This document shows positions 5,705 to 13,943 of a stretch of DNA of 19,355 nucleotides, piece by piece (the stretch's first letter is position 1; each line of letters starts with the position of its first letter). The position numbers and the translations under genes were made by a program. This DNA comes from RGIG7450 sp045648785. Lineage in GTDB: Bacteria; Bacillota; Clostridia; RUG12999. The stretch covers positions 1-19,355 of the forward strand of contig JAZROP010000030.1 of NCBI GenBank assembly GCA_045648785.1, in the 5' to 3' direction. The notes below the pieces were generated by a model. It was not told the DNA's origin and made no database searches. It was given only the letters and a program-made list of their open reading frames with translations.

Positions 5705-7786
5705 ATGACTAATATACCTGAAATTTTTGGAAGCATGGTTTTTGGCAAAGATGAAATGAAAGGCCGACTTCCTGAAGATGTTTATAAATCACTGCTCAGA
5801 ACTATAGAAAAGGCGGCACCGCTGGATAAGGCACTTGCGACGGTAATTGCAGACGCAATGAAAAACTGGGCTATTGAAAAGGGTGCTACTCATTACAGCC
5901 ATTGGTTCCAGCCAATGACAAGCTTCACAGCTGAAAAGCATGACAGCTTTATAGTTCCCGACGGTGAAGGTCATGTTCTTATGGAATTTTCTGGCAAAGA
6001 GCTTGTAAAAGGTGAATCGGATGCATCAAGCTTTCCGTCGGGCGGACTCCGTGCCACATTTGAGGCGCGCGGCTATACGGCGTGGGACCCGTCATCATAC
6101 GCCTTTATAAAAGATAAGACACTTTACATACCCTGTATATTCTGTTCTCACGGTGGCGATGCACTGGATAATAAAACGCCGCTGCTTCGCTCGATGGAAG
6201 CAATAGATAAGCAGGCTAAAAGAGTTTTGAAACTGTTCGGCAAGGAAACTTCAAGAGTTATTCCGGAAGTTGGTCCCGAACAGGAATATTTTCTTATAGA
6301 TAAAGAACTTTACGAAAAGCGTAAAGACCTTAAATATACCGGCAGAACCTTATTTGGAGCAAAGCCTCCAAAAGGACAGGAAATGGACGATCATTATTTC
6401 GGAACCATCAGGCCGAGAGTTGCCGAGTTTATGAAGGAGCTAGATGAAGAACTCTGGAAGCTGGGTGTTCTTGCTAAAACAAAGCATAACGAAGCAGCTC
6501 CTGCACAGCACGAGCTTGCCCCGATTTTTTCAACTGTTAACATTTCTACCGACCATAACCAGATAACTATGGAGGTTATGAAAAGAACGGCAGAAAAACA
6601 CGGGCTTGTATGTTTGCTTCATGAAAAACCGTTTGCAGGTGTAAGTGGTAGCGGTAAGCATAATAACTGGTCAATTTCTGCCAGAAAAATAGGAAATCTT
6701 TTAGATCCGGGTGATTCTCCCGAAGATAATGCACAGTTTTTATTGTTTCTCTGTGCTGTGATAAAAGGGGCGGACGACTACCAGGATCTCTTAAGAACCT
6801 CTTGCGCTACTGCCGGCAACGACCTGCGACTTGGAGGGGCTGAGGCACCCCCGGCAATCATATCCATTTTCCTCGGTGACGAGCTTTCGGAAATTATTGA
6901 CGCAGTCGAAAAAGGGGAAAAATACGAAAAACATGGCAAAAAATATATGGAGATAGGTGTTGACCTTCTGCCCAAAATCCGTATAGATGCAACCGACAGA
7001 AACAGGACATCTCCGATGGCATTTACGGGCAAAAAATTTGAGTTCAGAATGCTTGGTTCCTCTAATACAATAGCTTCTACAAATATTATGATTAATGCGG
7101 CGGTTGCGGAATCACTCAGAATTTTCGCAGATCGTCTTGAAAAAGCGGATAATTTTTCCAAAGAGCTGACCGCTTTAATAAGAGAAACTATAAAGGAGCA
7201 CAAACGCATTATTTTCTCAGGCGACAACTATTCGGAGGATTGGATTAAAGAGGCAGAAAAACGCGGTCTTTTGAATCTTAAAAATACTCCCGACTGCGTT
7301 CCCTCACTTGTAGCGGACAAGAATGTTACAATGCTTACACGCCATGGTATATTCACAGAGGCAGAACTTAAATCCAGATGCGAAATCAAGCTTGAAAATT
7401 ATTGTAAAACCGTAAATATTGAAGCACTTACAATGCTTGAAATGGCGAAAAGAGAATATCTGCCTGCAATTCATAAAGCAGCGAGAGAGGCAGCAAGAAC
7501 TGTTAAGCTATATGAAGAAACAGGGGTTGATGCTGCTGAAGAACGAGAAATTCTTGGTAGCATTGCCGGCTTTGGCAAACAACTTTCTGTTGCTATCAAA
7601 GAACTTGAAAAAGCGATGGCAGAAAAAGGAAATGCAACGGATTATATTAAGCTTTCAAGATATTTTGCCGATATTGTTATTCCTGCTATGGATAATGTAA
7701 GAAAAACGGTTGATGCCGCTGAACTTATTGTTTATTCGGGAATATGGCCTGTACCATCTTATGGCGAATTATTATTCAGTGTATAA
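5705..7786 (+). CDS. glnN: Glutamine synthetase type III
   Basis: Condenses glutamate and ammonia to glutamine with ATP. At 693 residues it is in the normal range for the large GSIII class, which forms dodecamers unlike the smaller GSI. Signature segments are FPSGGLRATFEARGYTAWDP near residues 110-130, EVGPEQEYFLID with the metal-binding glutamates (about 194-205), NEAAPAQHELAPIF, KPFAGVSGSGKHNNWS (the nucleotide/metal region around 310-325) and NRTSPMAFTGKKFEFRMLGSS near 440-460. All lie in one uninterrupted frame. AAGGTAGG lies upstream of the ATG at 5705. It is the second gene of an operon with asnA and ends at a strong terminator, so the pair forms a self-contained ammonium-assimilation unit. 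I use glnN because that name is common for GSIII. Confidence 0.96.
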   Translation: MTNIPEIFGSMVFGKDEMKGRLPEDVYKSLLRTIEKAAPLDKALATVIADAMKNWAIEKGATHYSHWFQPMTSFTAEKHDSFIVPDGEGHVLMEFSGKELVKGESDASSFPSGGLRATFEARGYTAWDPSSYAFIKDKTLYIPCIFCSHGGDALDNKTPLLRSMEAIDKQAKRVLKLFGKETSRVIPEVGPEQEYFLIDKELYEKRKDLKYTGRTLFGAKPPKGQEMDDHYFGTIRPRVAEFMKELDEELWKLGVLAKTKHNEAAPAQHELAPIFSTVNISTDHNQITMEVMKRTAEKHGLVCLLHEKPFAGVSGSGKHNNWSISARKIGNLLDPGDSPEDNAQFLLFLCAVIKGADDYQDLLRTSCATAGNDLRLGGAEAPPAIISIFLGDELSEIIDAVEKGEKYEKHGKKYMEIGVDLLPKIRIDATDRNRTSPMAFTGKKFEFRMLGSSNTIASTNIMINAAVAESLRIFADRLEKADNFSKELTALIRETIKEHKRIIFSGDNYSEDWIKEAEKRGLLNLKNTPDCVPSLVADKNVTMLTRHGIFTEAELKSRCEIKLENYCKTVNIEALTMLEMAKREYLPAIHKAAREAARTVKLYEETGVDAAEEREILGSIAGFGKQLSVAIKELEKAMAEKGNATDYIKLSRYFADIVIPAMDNVRKTVDAAELIVYSGIWPVPSYGELLFSV

Positions 7787-7789
7787 TTT

Positions 7790-7830
7790 AAACTGCCTGT
7801 TCAATTTAATTTGAACAGGCAGTTTTCTTT
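7790..7830 (+). terminator. Intrinsic terminator of the asnA-glnN operon
   Basis: A 15-bp perfect stem (7790-7804 with 7811-7825) with a 6-base loop, then TTTTCTTTT. It lies between convergent glnN and the DUF5662 gene and may serve both. Confidence 0.92.
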
Positions 7831-7834
7831 TACT

Positions 7835-8371
7835 TCAGTCTTTTTTTATAAACTTTGTTTTAATATATTTAAAAGTTTCCTTTTCACCCTTTTCTGATAG
7901 CATGCGGAGCAAAAATTCCAACTGGTCAGAGGTTTCAGGATGGATTACACGGGTATCCTTCGCACGCAGAAAGTATTCAAGAGGGTGATTTATGGTATAA
8001 TTTTTACCTTGATAAGTTTTACTTGCCGCGACACGGTCGCAAAACATTTCTGCTACAAAGACTTTAGGCATTTTCACAGGCATAATCCTGTGAGTATGCG
8101 GGTCGTAATCGGTCCAGTATTCAAAGTGATGACGATTTCTGCCCTTGTGATGCAACCACGCCGTTGAATAGCCTTTGTCAACTCTCTCGGCTTCGTTGGG
8201 GCTTCGGGTACCATCGGTATAATACTTTGCCACATTAAAAAATTCAACCGGATTGTATTTTGAAAGGTCGTGCATGAGACCGCGCCAGGGAATTCCTGCA
8301 CGAAAACAATGAGCAATGACCTTGTGACGATGTTTTGTTATGGTTTTAAAATGTTTGAAAGCTTTTATCAA
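7835..8371 (-). CDS. DUF5662 family protein, histidine-rich and HD-like
   Basis: A soluble protein of 178 residues that I match to DUF5662 from its pattern: HCFRAGIPWRGLMHDLSKYN, RSPNEAERVDKGYSTAWLHHKGRNRHHFEYW, and PVKMPKVFVAEMFCDRVAASKTY. Spaced His/Asp residues (H21, H34-D35, H74-H75, H81-H82, D112) resemble an HD-type metal site, so a metal-dependent phosphohydrolase is possible, but this is inference. The frame starts with TTG at 8371 preceded by AGGTG at good spacing; no ATG further in fits better. The gene stands alone behind a perfect consensus promoter and is convergent with glnN. The family is widespread in gut Firmicutes and, as far as I know, its role is undetermined. Confidence 0.85.
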   Translation of the reverse strand: MIKAFKHFKTITKHRHKVIAHCFRAGIPWRGLMHDLSKYNPVEFFNVAKYYTDGTRSPNEAERVDKGYSTAWLHHKGRNRHHFEYWTDYDPHTHRIMPVKMPKVFVAEMFCDRVAASKTYQGKNYTINHPLEYFLRAKDTRVIHPETSDQLEFLLRMLSEKGEKETFKYIKTKFIKKD

Positions 8372-8404
8372 CTAAATTCACCTGACTTTATATTTCTATA
8401 AAAT

Positions 8405-8433
8405 ATTATACTCCTTCGGCGCACACTTGTCAA
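8405..8433 (-). promoter_or_regulatory. Perfect consensus sigma-A promoter of the DUF5662 gene
   Basis: On the minus strand: TTGACA (8433-8428), 17-bp spacer, TATAAT (8410-8405). All twelve consensus bases match. The weak TTG start may temper the output. Confidence 0.88.
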
Positions 8434-8466
8434 CAAAATCGGATTTACATAACCTTGCGAAAAATA

Positions 8467-8495
8467 TTGATTAAGTTTATGTTTTGTGTTACAAT
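8467..8495 (+). promoter_or_regulatory. Sigma-A promoter of the FAD-dependent dehydrogenase
   Basis: TTGATT (8467-8472), 17-bp spacer, TACAAT (8490-8495). It is divergent from the DUF5662 promoter, with the two -35 boxes about 33 bases apart. Confidence 0.8.
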
Positions 8496-8538
8496 AGTTA
8501 AGGGTAAGGAATTTCCACTCAAAAAAGGGGGAAAAGTT

Positions 8539-9939
8539 ATGAAAACGGATGTAATTATAATAGGAGCGGGGCCTTCGGGGATTTTCACCGCAATAGAAAT
8601 GATTCGTAAGGGTTGCAAAAAGAAAATAGTTCTTGTGGAAAAAGGAAGTGCTATTGAAAATCGCACCTGTCCCAAGGAAAAAACAAAAAAGTGTGTTAAC
8701 TGCAAACCTTACTGCCATATAACAACGGGCTTTTCCGGAGCGGGCGCTTTTTCGGACGGAAAGTTGTCTCTCAGCTATGAGGTAGGAGGCGACCTGCCAA
8801 ATCTTGTGGGTGCAGGACTTGTTCAGGAAACAATTGATTATACTGATAAAATTTATCTTGAATTTGGTGCGGATGAACATATTGAGGGGCTTGGAAACAC
8901 TGAAGAAGTGAAAGAAATCAGAAAACGAGCTATAAAGGCGGGACTGAAACTGGTTGACTGTCCAATCAGACATATGGGAACCGAAAAGGCACAGGATATA
9001 TACTATTCAATTGAGCAGTACCTCGCTGAAAACGGGGTTAAAATGATGTTTGGATATGAATGTACTGACTTGATTTTAAATGGAGACAAATGCGAGGGTG
9101 TGTTTATTACAAACGGTAAAGAAGAGCTTGAAATTTACGGAAAATACACCATAATTGCCACCGGCAGACGGGGAAGCGACTGGCTGGAAAAAATATGTTC
9201 TGAACATAGCATTGCTCATCAGCCGGGAACGGTTGATATAGGCGTTCGTGTTGAAGTGCGCAATGAAATCATGGAAAAGGTAAACGAGGTTCTTTACGAA
9301 TCCAAGCTTATAGGATATCCAAAACCCTTTAAAAACAAAGTTAGAACTTTTTGCCAGAATCCGGGAGGTTTTGTAAGTCAGGAAAATTATGACAACGACC
9401 TTGCGGTGGTAAACGGTCACTCATATAAAGAACGCAAGTCGGATAACACAAACCTTGCGATACTCTGCTCACATAACTTCAACAGTCCGTTCAATCAGCC
9501 GATAGCATATGCTCAGAAGGTTGGCGAACTTACCAACATGCTTGGTGCCGGACATATTCTTGTACAGAGATACGGTGATATCCTGGACGGAAAACGCACC
9601 TGGCAAAAAGAACTTGACCACTCAAACCTTAAGCCGACTTTACCTGATGCGGTTGCAGGGGACATTACTTCGGCAATGCCATACAGAGCCATGATAAATA
9701 TTATTAATTTCATTCAGGCGGTGGATTATGTGGTTCCCGGCTTTGCCGGCGACGAAACATTGCTTTACTCACCTGAGCTTAAGTTTTACAGTAACCGCGT
9801 AAAAATGGATGAAAACTTAAACACAAGCCTTGAAGGACTTTACTGTCTTGGTGACTCAAGTGGCTGGACAAGAGGTCTTATGATGGCGTCTGTAATGGGC
9901 GTTCTTATGGGAAGAAAGATTGCAGAAGCTGAAAAATAG
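8539..9939 (+). CDS. FAD-dependent dehydrogenase (COG2509-type NAD(P)/FAD oxidoreductase)
   Basis: A cytoplasmic flavoprotein of 466 residues. The dinucleotide-binding motif GAGPSG is at residues 9-14 (VIIIGAGPSGIFTAIE), and a second FAD-contact block near the end reads GLYCLGDSSGWTRGLMMASVMG. After the first strand comes a cysteine cluster C44-x7-C52-x2-C55-x3-C59, then GFSGAGAFSDGKL. The C-x2-C-x3-C spacing and conserved SDGKL are typical of this uncharacterised group and could bind iron-sulfur or zinc. I chose the ATG at 8539 because AAGGGGG precedes it; the longer frame from 8455 starts inside the promoter. It is a single gene: upstream is the divergent DUF5662 gene, and the next gene has its own promoter. 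The substrate is unknown; relatives are annotated only as FAD-dependent dehydrogenases. Confidence 0.88.
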   Translation: MKTDVIIIGAGPSGIFTAIEMIRKGCKKKIVLVEKGSAIENRTCPKEKTKKCVNCKPYCHITTGFSGAGAFSDGKLSLSYEVGGDLPNLVGAGLVQETIDYTDKIYLEFGADEHIEGLGNTEEVKEIRKRAIKAGLKLVDCPIRHMGTEKAQDIYYSIEQYLAENGVKMMFGYECTDLILNGDKCEGVFITNGKEELEIYGKYTIIATGRRGSDWLEKICSEHSIAHQPGTVDIGVRVEVRNEIMEKVNEVLYESKLIGYPKPFKNKVRTFCQNPGGFVSQENYDNDLAVVNGHSYKERKSDNTNLAILCSHNFNSPFNQPIAYAQKVGELTNMLGAGHILVQRYGDILDGKRTWQKELDHSNLKPTLPDAVAGDITSAMPYRAMINIINFIQAVDYVVPGFAGDETLLYSPELKFYSNRVKMDENLNTSLEGLYCLGDSSGWTRGLMMASVMGVLMGRKIAEAEK

Positions 9940-9983
9940 TTAAAATTAATAAAAAACTCTCTCTTTTATGTTTAATTTGTAAA

Positions 9984-10012
9984 TTGACAAAAGGGGAGGG
10001 TTTTTGTATAAT
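9984..10012 (+). promoter_or_regulatory. Perfect consensus sigma-A promoter of the large secreted protein
   Basis: TTGACA (9984-9989), 17-bp spacer, TATAAT (10007-10012), twelve of twelve consensus bases. CAGGAGGG follows just before the ATG at 10044. This predicts high expression. Confidence 0.9.
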
Positions 10013-10043
10013 TATATCAAATACTTTTTTCAGGAGGGTAATT

Positions 10044-13000
10044 ATGAAAAACATCAGCAAAATTGTGCTTGTTGCTATGATAGTTTCTCTGTTTGCTTCC
10101 TTTGCGGGATTTGCATATGACTATGTACAGCAGGAAACTATTGATGCAGTAACAGCAGAATCAATCTGGACAGACGGTGAGTTTGACCCGGAAAAAGAAA
10201 TTACAGGTGCACAACTTGCCGGTATGCTTGAAAGAGCACTTGGCGTAGATGGCAAGGAGTTTATTCCTGAATTTGCTGCCGACAAGGCGGTTACAAGGGT
10301 TGCTCTTGCGGTTACTGCCGATAAAGCAGGAAGAACTCTTATTGAAAATTATATGAACAAAAAGGTGTTCAAAGAATTGTATATGGACACTGATGCACTT
10401 ACTGATGAAGAATATCAGAGTGTTGCTAACTCGGTATATTATGGCTTTGTTATTCCTTATGCAAGCAAAGCTTTTGAGCCTGCGAAAAATGCAAGCTGTC
10501 TTGAAGCGGCAAAAGCAGTTCTTACAGTTAAGAGTATGGCGAAAAAATATGAATTTACTGTAAGAGATGTTACCGAAAAGGACGACCCAAAAAAGTTTGA
10601 TGTTTATCAGACAGGTACCATTACCCAGAACAATGGTGTCGGCGGTTTTGGTATGCTCGCAAGATTTGACGGTGCTCCCGGCGAAATATATGTTGCAAAA
10701 TCAACAGTTGAACCTCTGCTTGAAGGCCAGCTGGGCAATGTTGCTCCTCCGGTAACAGTAGCCAGAGTTATTGACCCGGATGGTAATGTTGTTGCCAGGG
10801 CAACTCTTGATATTGTAAAAACAGGAAAGATTGAAAAAATCATTAACATTCCTGAAGGTAAAGCTGGTATCTATGCAATCAGCTTCTCCAATGGCCGCGA
10901 AGGTGACCTTTGCGAAGTTGCTGTAAATGGTGCTAAAAGCTGGGGCGTTCGTGGTGAACATTCGTTTGCTTACACGGACACAACACCTAAAACAGGTTAT
11001 GTATATATTCCCAAAATGGCTAAACATTTAAGCCTTGCAGTTGATGGTCTTGAAAAGGTTATTACACTTACTGCTCCCGACGGAACAATTTATGAAGCAG
11101 AGCTAGACCCCAGACAGTCAACCCTTCAGGCTATTGAAATTAAAGGACCTGTTACTGACAGTGTTTATACAATTAATATGGATGAAAACTTCAGAGGTTT
11201 CTTTGAAATCCGAGGTGTATCTCAGCTTATTTGTCCCACAAAGGAAATGGCTATGGACCTTAAAGGCGGTTTCATTGACATTGAAGATGAATACGCTCAG
11301 TGGACAGTTGCAACTCCTCTCCAGGCAAGAGCAAGAGCAAAAATGGTTGATATTTATAAAAAAGCTGAAGGCAACTTTGAAGTTAAAGCTACAAAGCCTT
11401 ATGAGGAGCTTCCGGCAGTGGATGAACTTGATAATGTTCTGGCGGAAACACAGCTTTTTGCTGCATATTACGGCTCTATCCCCTCAATGGAAAGAGTTAT
11501 GAATGGTCAGTGTCTCGATCCGAAACAGCCACTGTTTGGTATGATAGTAGGTTCCAAATTCACATCGGGAGAAAGTGAATATCCGGCAAACTCATACTTG
11601 TCAGAATATTATGACCGTAGTAAATTTGGTTCATCTGCACAGGCATTCACGGGTGCACTTTCCATTAACTCTCAGCTCAACGGATACTATAACGATCCTC
11701 AGCTAAAAGACAGAGTTGCACTTGCACAGCTTTCATGTGTAATGCATATGACTCAGGACTACGACATCAATGACTCGGGAAACCCTGGAAATGATGCAGG
11801 TTCATGGTATCTTACATATACAAACTTTAAGTTCCCTCACTGGGCTGAAAGTTACTATGCAGTAAGAAAAATGCTGGATATTGAAACCAGAGAAATCTGT
11901 GACACAGCTCTTAGACTTTGCGCTGAAAGACAGATCGGGATGAAAGGCCAGGGCCCCACAAACCAGGCTTCCATGAACTTCTTCGGTACACTTGCTATGT
12001 ACGAAGGAACGGGTGATGAAAATTTCCACGAATTCTTCAAACGCCAGGTTGACGGTTACCTCTATCCACTTAAGAGACCTGGTTATCATGGCCAGGCACA
12101 GGCAGGTTTCTACATTGAGTCGGGCGGTTGTGACGGCACAGGTTATGAGCTTCACAACGAGGACTATTTCTCAAGAGCATACCTTGCATACTTTGACCTT
12201 GATGAAGCAAAACAGGATCCACAAACAAAAGCAAAACTTATTGCGGCTTCTGAAAGAAACCTTGACTTTATGGAAAAATTTCAGGTAGGTACAGTTGAAG
12301 GACTTGACAAAAAATATGCTACACATTTCGCTTCCAGAACCAGACACGGTCTTGGTGGAGGCAGTGCATATATTGCAAACAACTTCCTCATTAACCATAT
12401 GCCTCAGGCAAGAGCAATCTGGTCCAACGAACCAAATCCATCCGTTGCTACATCTGCAGCGTACGCAAACTCCGAAAAAACAGCATATGCCAATATTAAG
12501 AAAATGTATGGAAAATATGGTGCGTATTATGATGATGCATCAGGCAGAGAAAACACACTTTCTCTCATGTATGAAGAAATGCATGAGCCATTTGTGGAAG
12601 CATCAAAGCTGCCTTATCAGTATGAAGGTGACTATAATGTTTGGGATCAGCCCGGTCTTGTGGCTCTTAAACATAAAGGAATTTATATGATTTCTTTCTA
12701 CAACAATACAATGCCTGGTGTTAAACAAGCCACAAAATCATGGCATGGTGGTGGTCCCACATTCTCATGGATTGAAGGTCTTGGATATACAACAACTTCT
12801 GATAAACCTGTTAATTATGCTGCAATGCCCGGCACAGCACTTCAGAGTATCAATGCAATTAACTATAAGCCTTATTGGACAGAAGAGGAATTTCTCGCTT
12901 CGTCGATTGTAGGTAAGGATGCAAATGGTGAAGTGTTTGTTTCCGGTAAAGAAAAGCCAAAGCTTACATGGCTTGAAAAAGGCAAAAAGTTTGAAATAAA

Positions 13001-13346
13001 AGGTACAACACCTATCGAAGGAAAAGAAATTTCCTGGATTTATAACCTTACAGATGAGGGTATTGAAATTACAGCCGGTGTTGATTCTGTAAGTGGCAAG
13101 GAAGAATTCTGGATGCAGCTCCCTATCGTTGATCAGAGTGTTAAAAATGCAGAGTTTAAAGTAACTCACAAAAAGGGCAAACTGGTTACAGAATACAGGG
13201 GCAAGAAAATGATTCTTACTTGGGATGAAAATCTTGAATATAAGATGCATGATCCGAAGCCGGAAGATAAAGTTCGCACACAGATGCTGAAAATTAAGCT
13301 TCCTGCTGAAAACCCCAATGTAACAGTTAAAATGATAGCTGAATAA
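10044..13346 (+). CDS. Large secreted surface protein: SLH-like N-terminus with alpha/alpha-toroid, lyase-like body
   Basis: A protein of 1100 residues with a signal peptide (1-24, likely cut after GFA). Residues about 45-165 hold three weak SLH-like repeats (EITGAQLAGMLERALG, AVTRVALAV, ASCLEAAKAVL), which may bind it to the cell wall. Two or more beta-rich regions follow (about 170-420), then a helical region (about 460-790) with an Asn/His/Tyr/Arg-rich centre: PTNQASMNFFG, ESGGCDGTGYELHNEDYFSRAY (in two parts, 692-712) and ASRTRHGLGGG. The pattern DG-x-x-x-x-H-x-x-x-x-Y-x-x-AY recalls catalytic regions of PL8/heparinase-type polysaccharide lyases, and a beta-sandwich end (about 860-1100) fits that architecture. 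I propose a glycan lyase or a relative; substrate unknown. CAGGAGGG supports the ATG at 10044. Arg is mostly AGA and Gly mostly GGT/GGC, consistent with high expression. Single gene, convergent with the B12 operon. Confidence 0.6.
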   Translation: MKNISKIVLVAMIVSLFASFAGFAYDYVQQETIDAVTAESIWTDGEFDPEKEITGAQLAGMLERALGVDGKEFIPEFAADKAVTRVALAVTADKAGRTLIENYMNKKVFKELYMDTDALTDEEYQSVANSVYYGFVIPYASKAFEPAKNASCLEAAKAVLTVKSMAKKYEFTVRDVTEKDDPKKFDVYQTGTITQNNGVGGFGMLARFDGAPGEIYVAKSTVEPLLEGQLGNVAPPVTVARVIDPDGNVVARATLDIVKTGKIEKIINIPEGKAGIYAISFSNGREGDLCEVAVNGAKSWGVRGEHSFAYTDTTPKTGYVYIPKMAKHLSLAVDGLEKVITLTAPDGTIYEAELDPRQSTLQAIEIKGPVTDSVYTINMDENFRGFFEIRGVSQLICPTKEMAMDLKGGFIDIEDEYAQWTVATPLQARARAKMVDIYKKAEGNFEVKATKPYEELPAVDELDNVLAETQLFAAYYGSIPSMERVMNGQCLDPKQPLFGMIVGSKFTSGESEYPANSYLSEYYDRSKFGSSAQAFTGALSINSQLNGYYNDPQLKDRVALAQLSCVMHMTQDYDINDSGNPGNDAGSWYLTYTNFKFPHWAESYYAVRKMLDIETREICDTALRLCAERQIGMKGQGPTNQASMNFFGTLAMYEGTGDENFHEFFKRQVDGYLYPLKRPGYHGQAQAGFYIESGGCDGTGYELHNEDYFSRAYLAYFDLDEAKQDPQTKAKLIAASERNLDFMEKFQVGTVEGLDKKYATHFASRTRHGLGGGSAYIANNFLINHMPQARAIWSNEPNPSVATSAAYANSEKTAYANIKKMYGKYGAYYDDASGRENTLSLMYEEMHEPFVEASKLPYQYEGDYNVWDQPGLVALKHKGIYMISFYNNTMPGVKQATKSWHGGGPTFSWIEGLGYTTTSDKPVNYAAMPGTALQSINAINYKPYWTEEEFLASSIVGKDANGEVFVSGKEKPKLTWLEKGKKFEIKGTTPIEGKEISWIYNLTDEGIEITAGVDSVSGKEEFWMQLPIVDQSVKNAEFKVTHKKGKLVTEYRGKKMILTWDENLEYKMHDPKPEDKVRTQMLKIKLPAENPNVTVKMIAE

Positions 13347-13350
13347 TAAA

Positions 13351-13386
13351 AAAATGTCCCGTGAATTTCACGGGGCATTTTCATAT
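13351..13386. terminator. Bidirectional terminator between the large secreted protein gene and the B12-regulated operon
   Basis: A stem of about 14 bp (13351-13364 with 13368-13381, one G-T pair) flanked by A-runs and T-runs, placed between convergent stop codons at 13346 and 13387. Confidence 0.88.
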
Positions 13387-13923
13387 TTAAAATTCGGTTA
13401 TGTATTTCCACTCAACCTTGTCGCCGGGATTTAGTATGCAGCTTCCGCAGGGCCGCATTACACTTTTGCCGTTTATGGTGTAAACCCAACCGCTTGACGG
13501 ACCATGCTGTTTTTCTGCATATTCGCCTATTCCGGTGACATAAGCAGAAGATTTACTGCCACTGTAAACCGCTGGAATGTTTTTTTCTCTTGCGGTTTCA
13601 AGCAGGAGGTCTAAGACGGTCATTTTTTCGCGGTAGGCGACTTGGGAGCTCAAAACTTCGATGCTGTTAAGTCCCAGCACTGTAATGCTGACGGTCTGCG
13701 AAACAGTTTCTGGATTATTATTTTCTTCGGCAACCGGAGCTTCAGGCTCGGGAATAGTTTCTTCTGTTTTATCTTCAACTGTCGGCTCCGGGATGGAGTC
13801 TATAGTTGCAACATCGTTAACAGAGGGTGGAATGATTTCTTCAGTTTTGTTGGTGACGGACTTCTGACTGCTGCAAGAGGCCAGCAAAAACAGACATAGA
13901 ATAATAATGGGGAGTTTTTTCAT
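13387..13923 (-). CDS. DUF4430 lipoprotein, second gene of the B12-regulated operon
   Basis: A secreted lipoprotein of 178 residues. The signal peptide ends in LLASC, so Cys17 is the predicted lipidated residue. A flexible acidic linker rich in Pro and Glu follows (about 20-75, with repeats such as IPEPTVE and IPEPEAPVAEE), long enough to hold the domain off the membrane. Residues 77-178 form one DUF4430 domain: a thread start VSITVLGLNSIEV, GWVYTING (145-152) and PGDKVEWKY (166-174). DUF4430 is the family of the beta domain in animal intrinsic factor and transcobalamin. An unusual RPCGSC motif (CxxC, 159-162) sits in the loop before the last strands. AAAGGA precedes the ATG at 13923, 20 bases after the upstream gene's stop. 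It is co-transcribed behind the cobalamin riboswitch, so I infer a membrane-tethered cobalamin-binding partner. Confidence 0.85.
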   Translation of the reverse strand: MKKLPIIILCLFLLASCSSQKSVTNKTEEIIPPSVNDVATIDSIPEPTVEDKTEETIPEPEAPVAEENNNPETVSQTVSITVLGLNSIEVLSSQVAYREKMTVLDLLLETAREKNIPAVYSGSKSSAYVTGIGEYAEKQHGPSSGWVYTINGKSVMRPCGSCILNPGDKVEWKYITEF

Positions 13924-13943
13924 TTAAAAAAGTCCTTTCATAT

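Noticed and set aside
8368..8973. 201-codon minus-strand ORF
   Set aside because: Shadow of the FAD dehydrogenase gene and the divergent promoter region; no family pattern and no ribosome binding site.
12765..13250. 161-codon minus-strand ORF, and other long antisense or shifted ORFs across 10567-12912
   Set aside because: Opposite to or shifted within the large secreted protein gene; low-complexity translations explained by its biased codon use.
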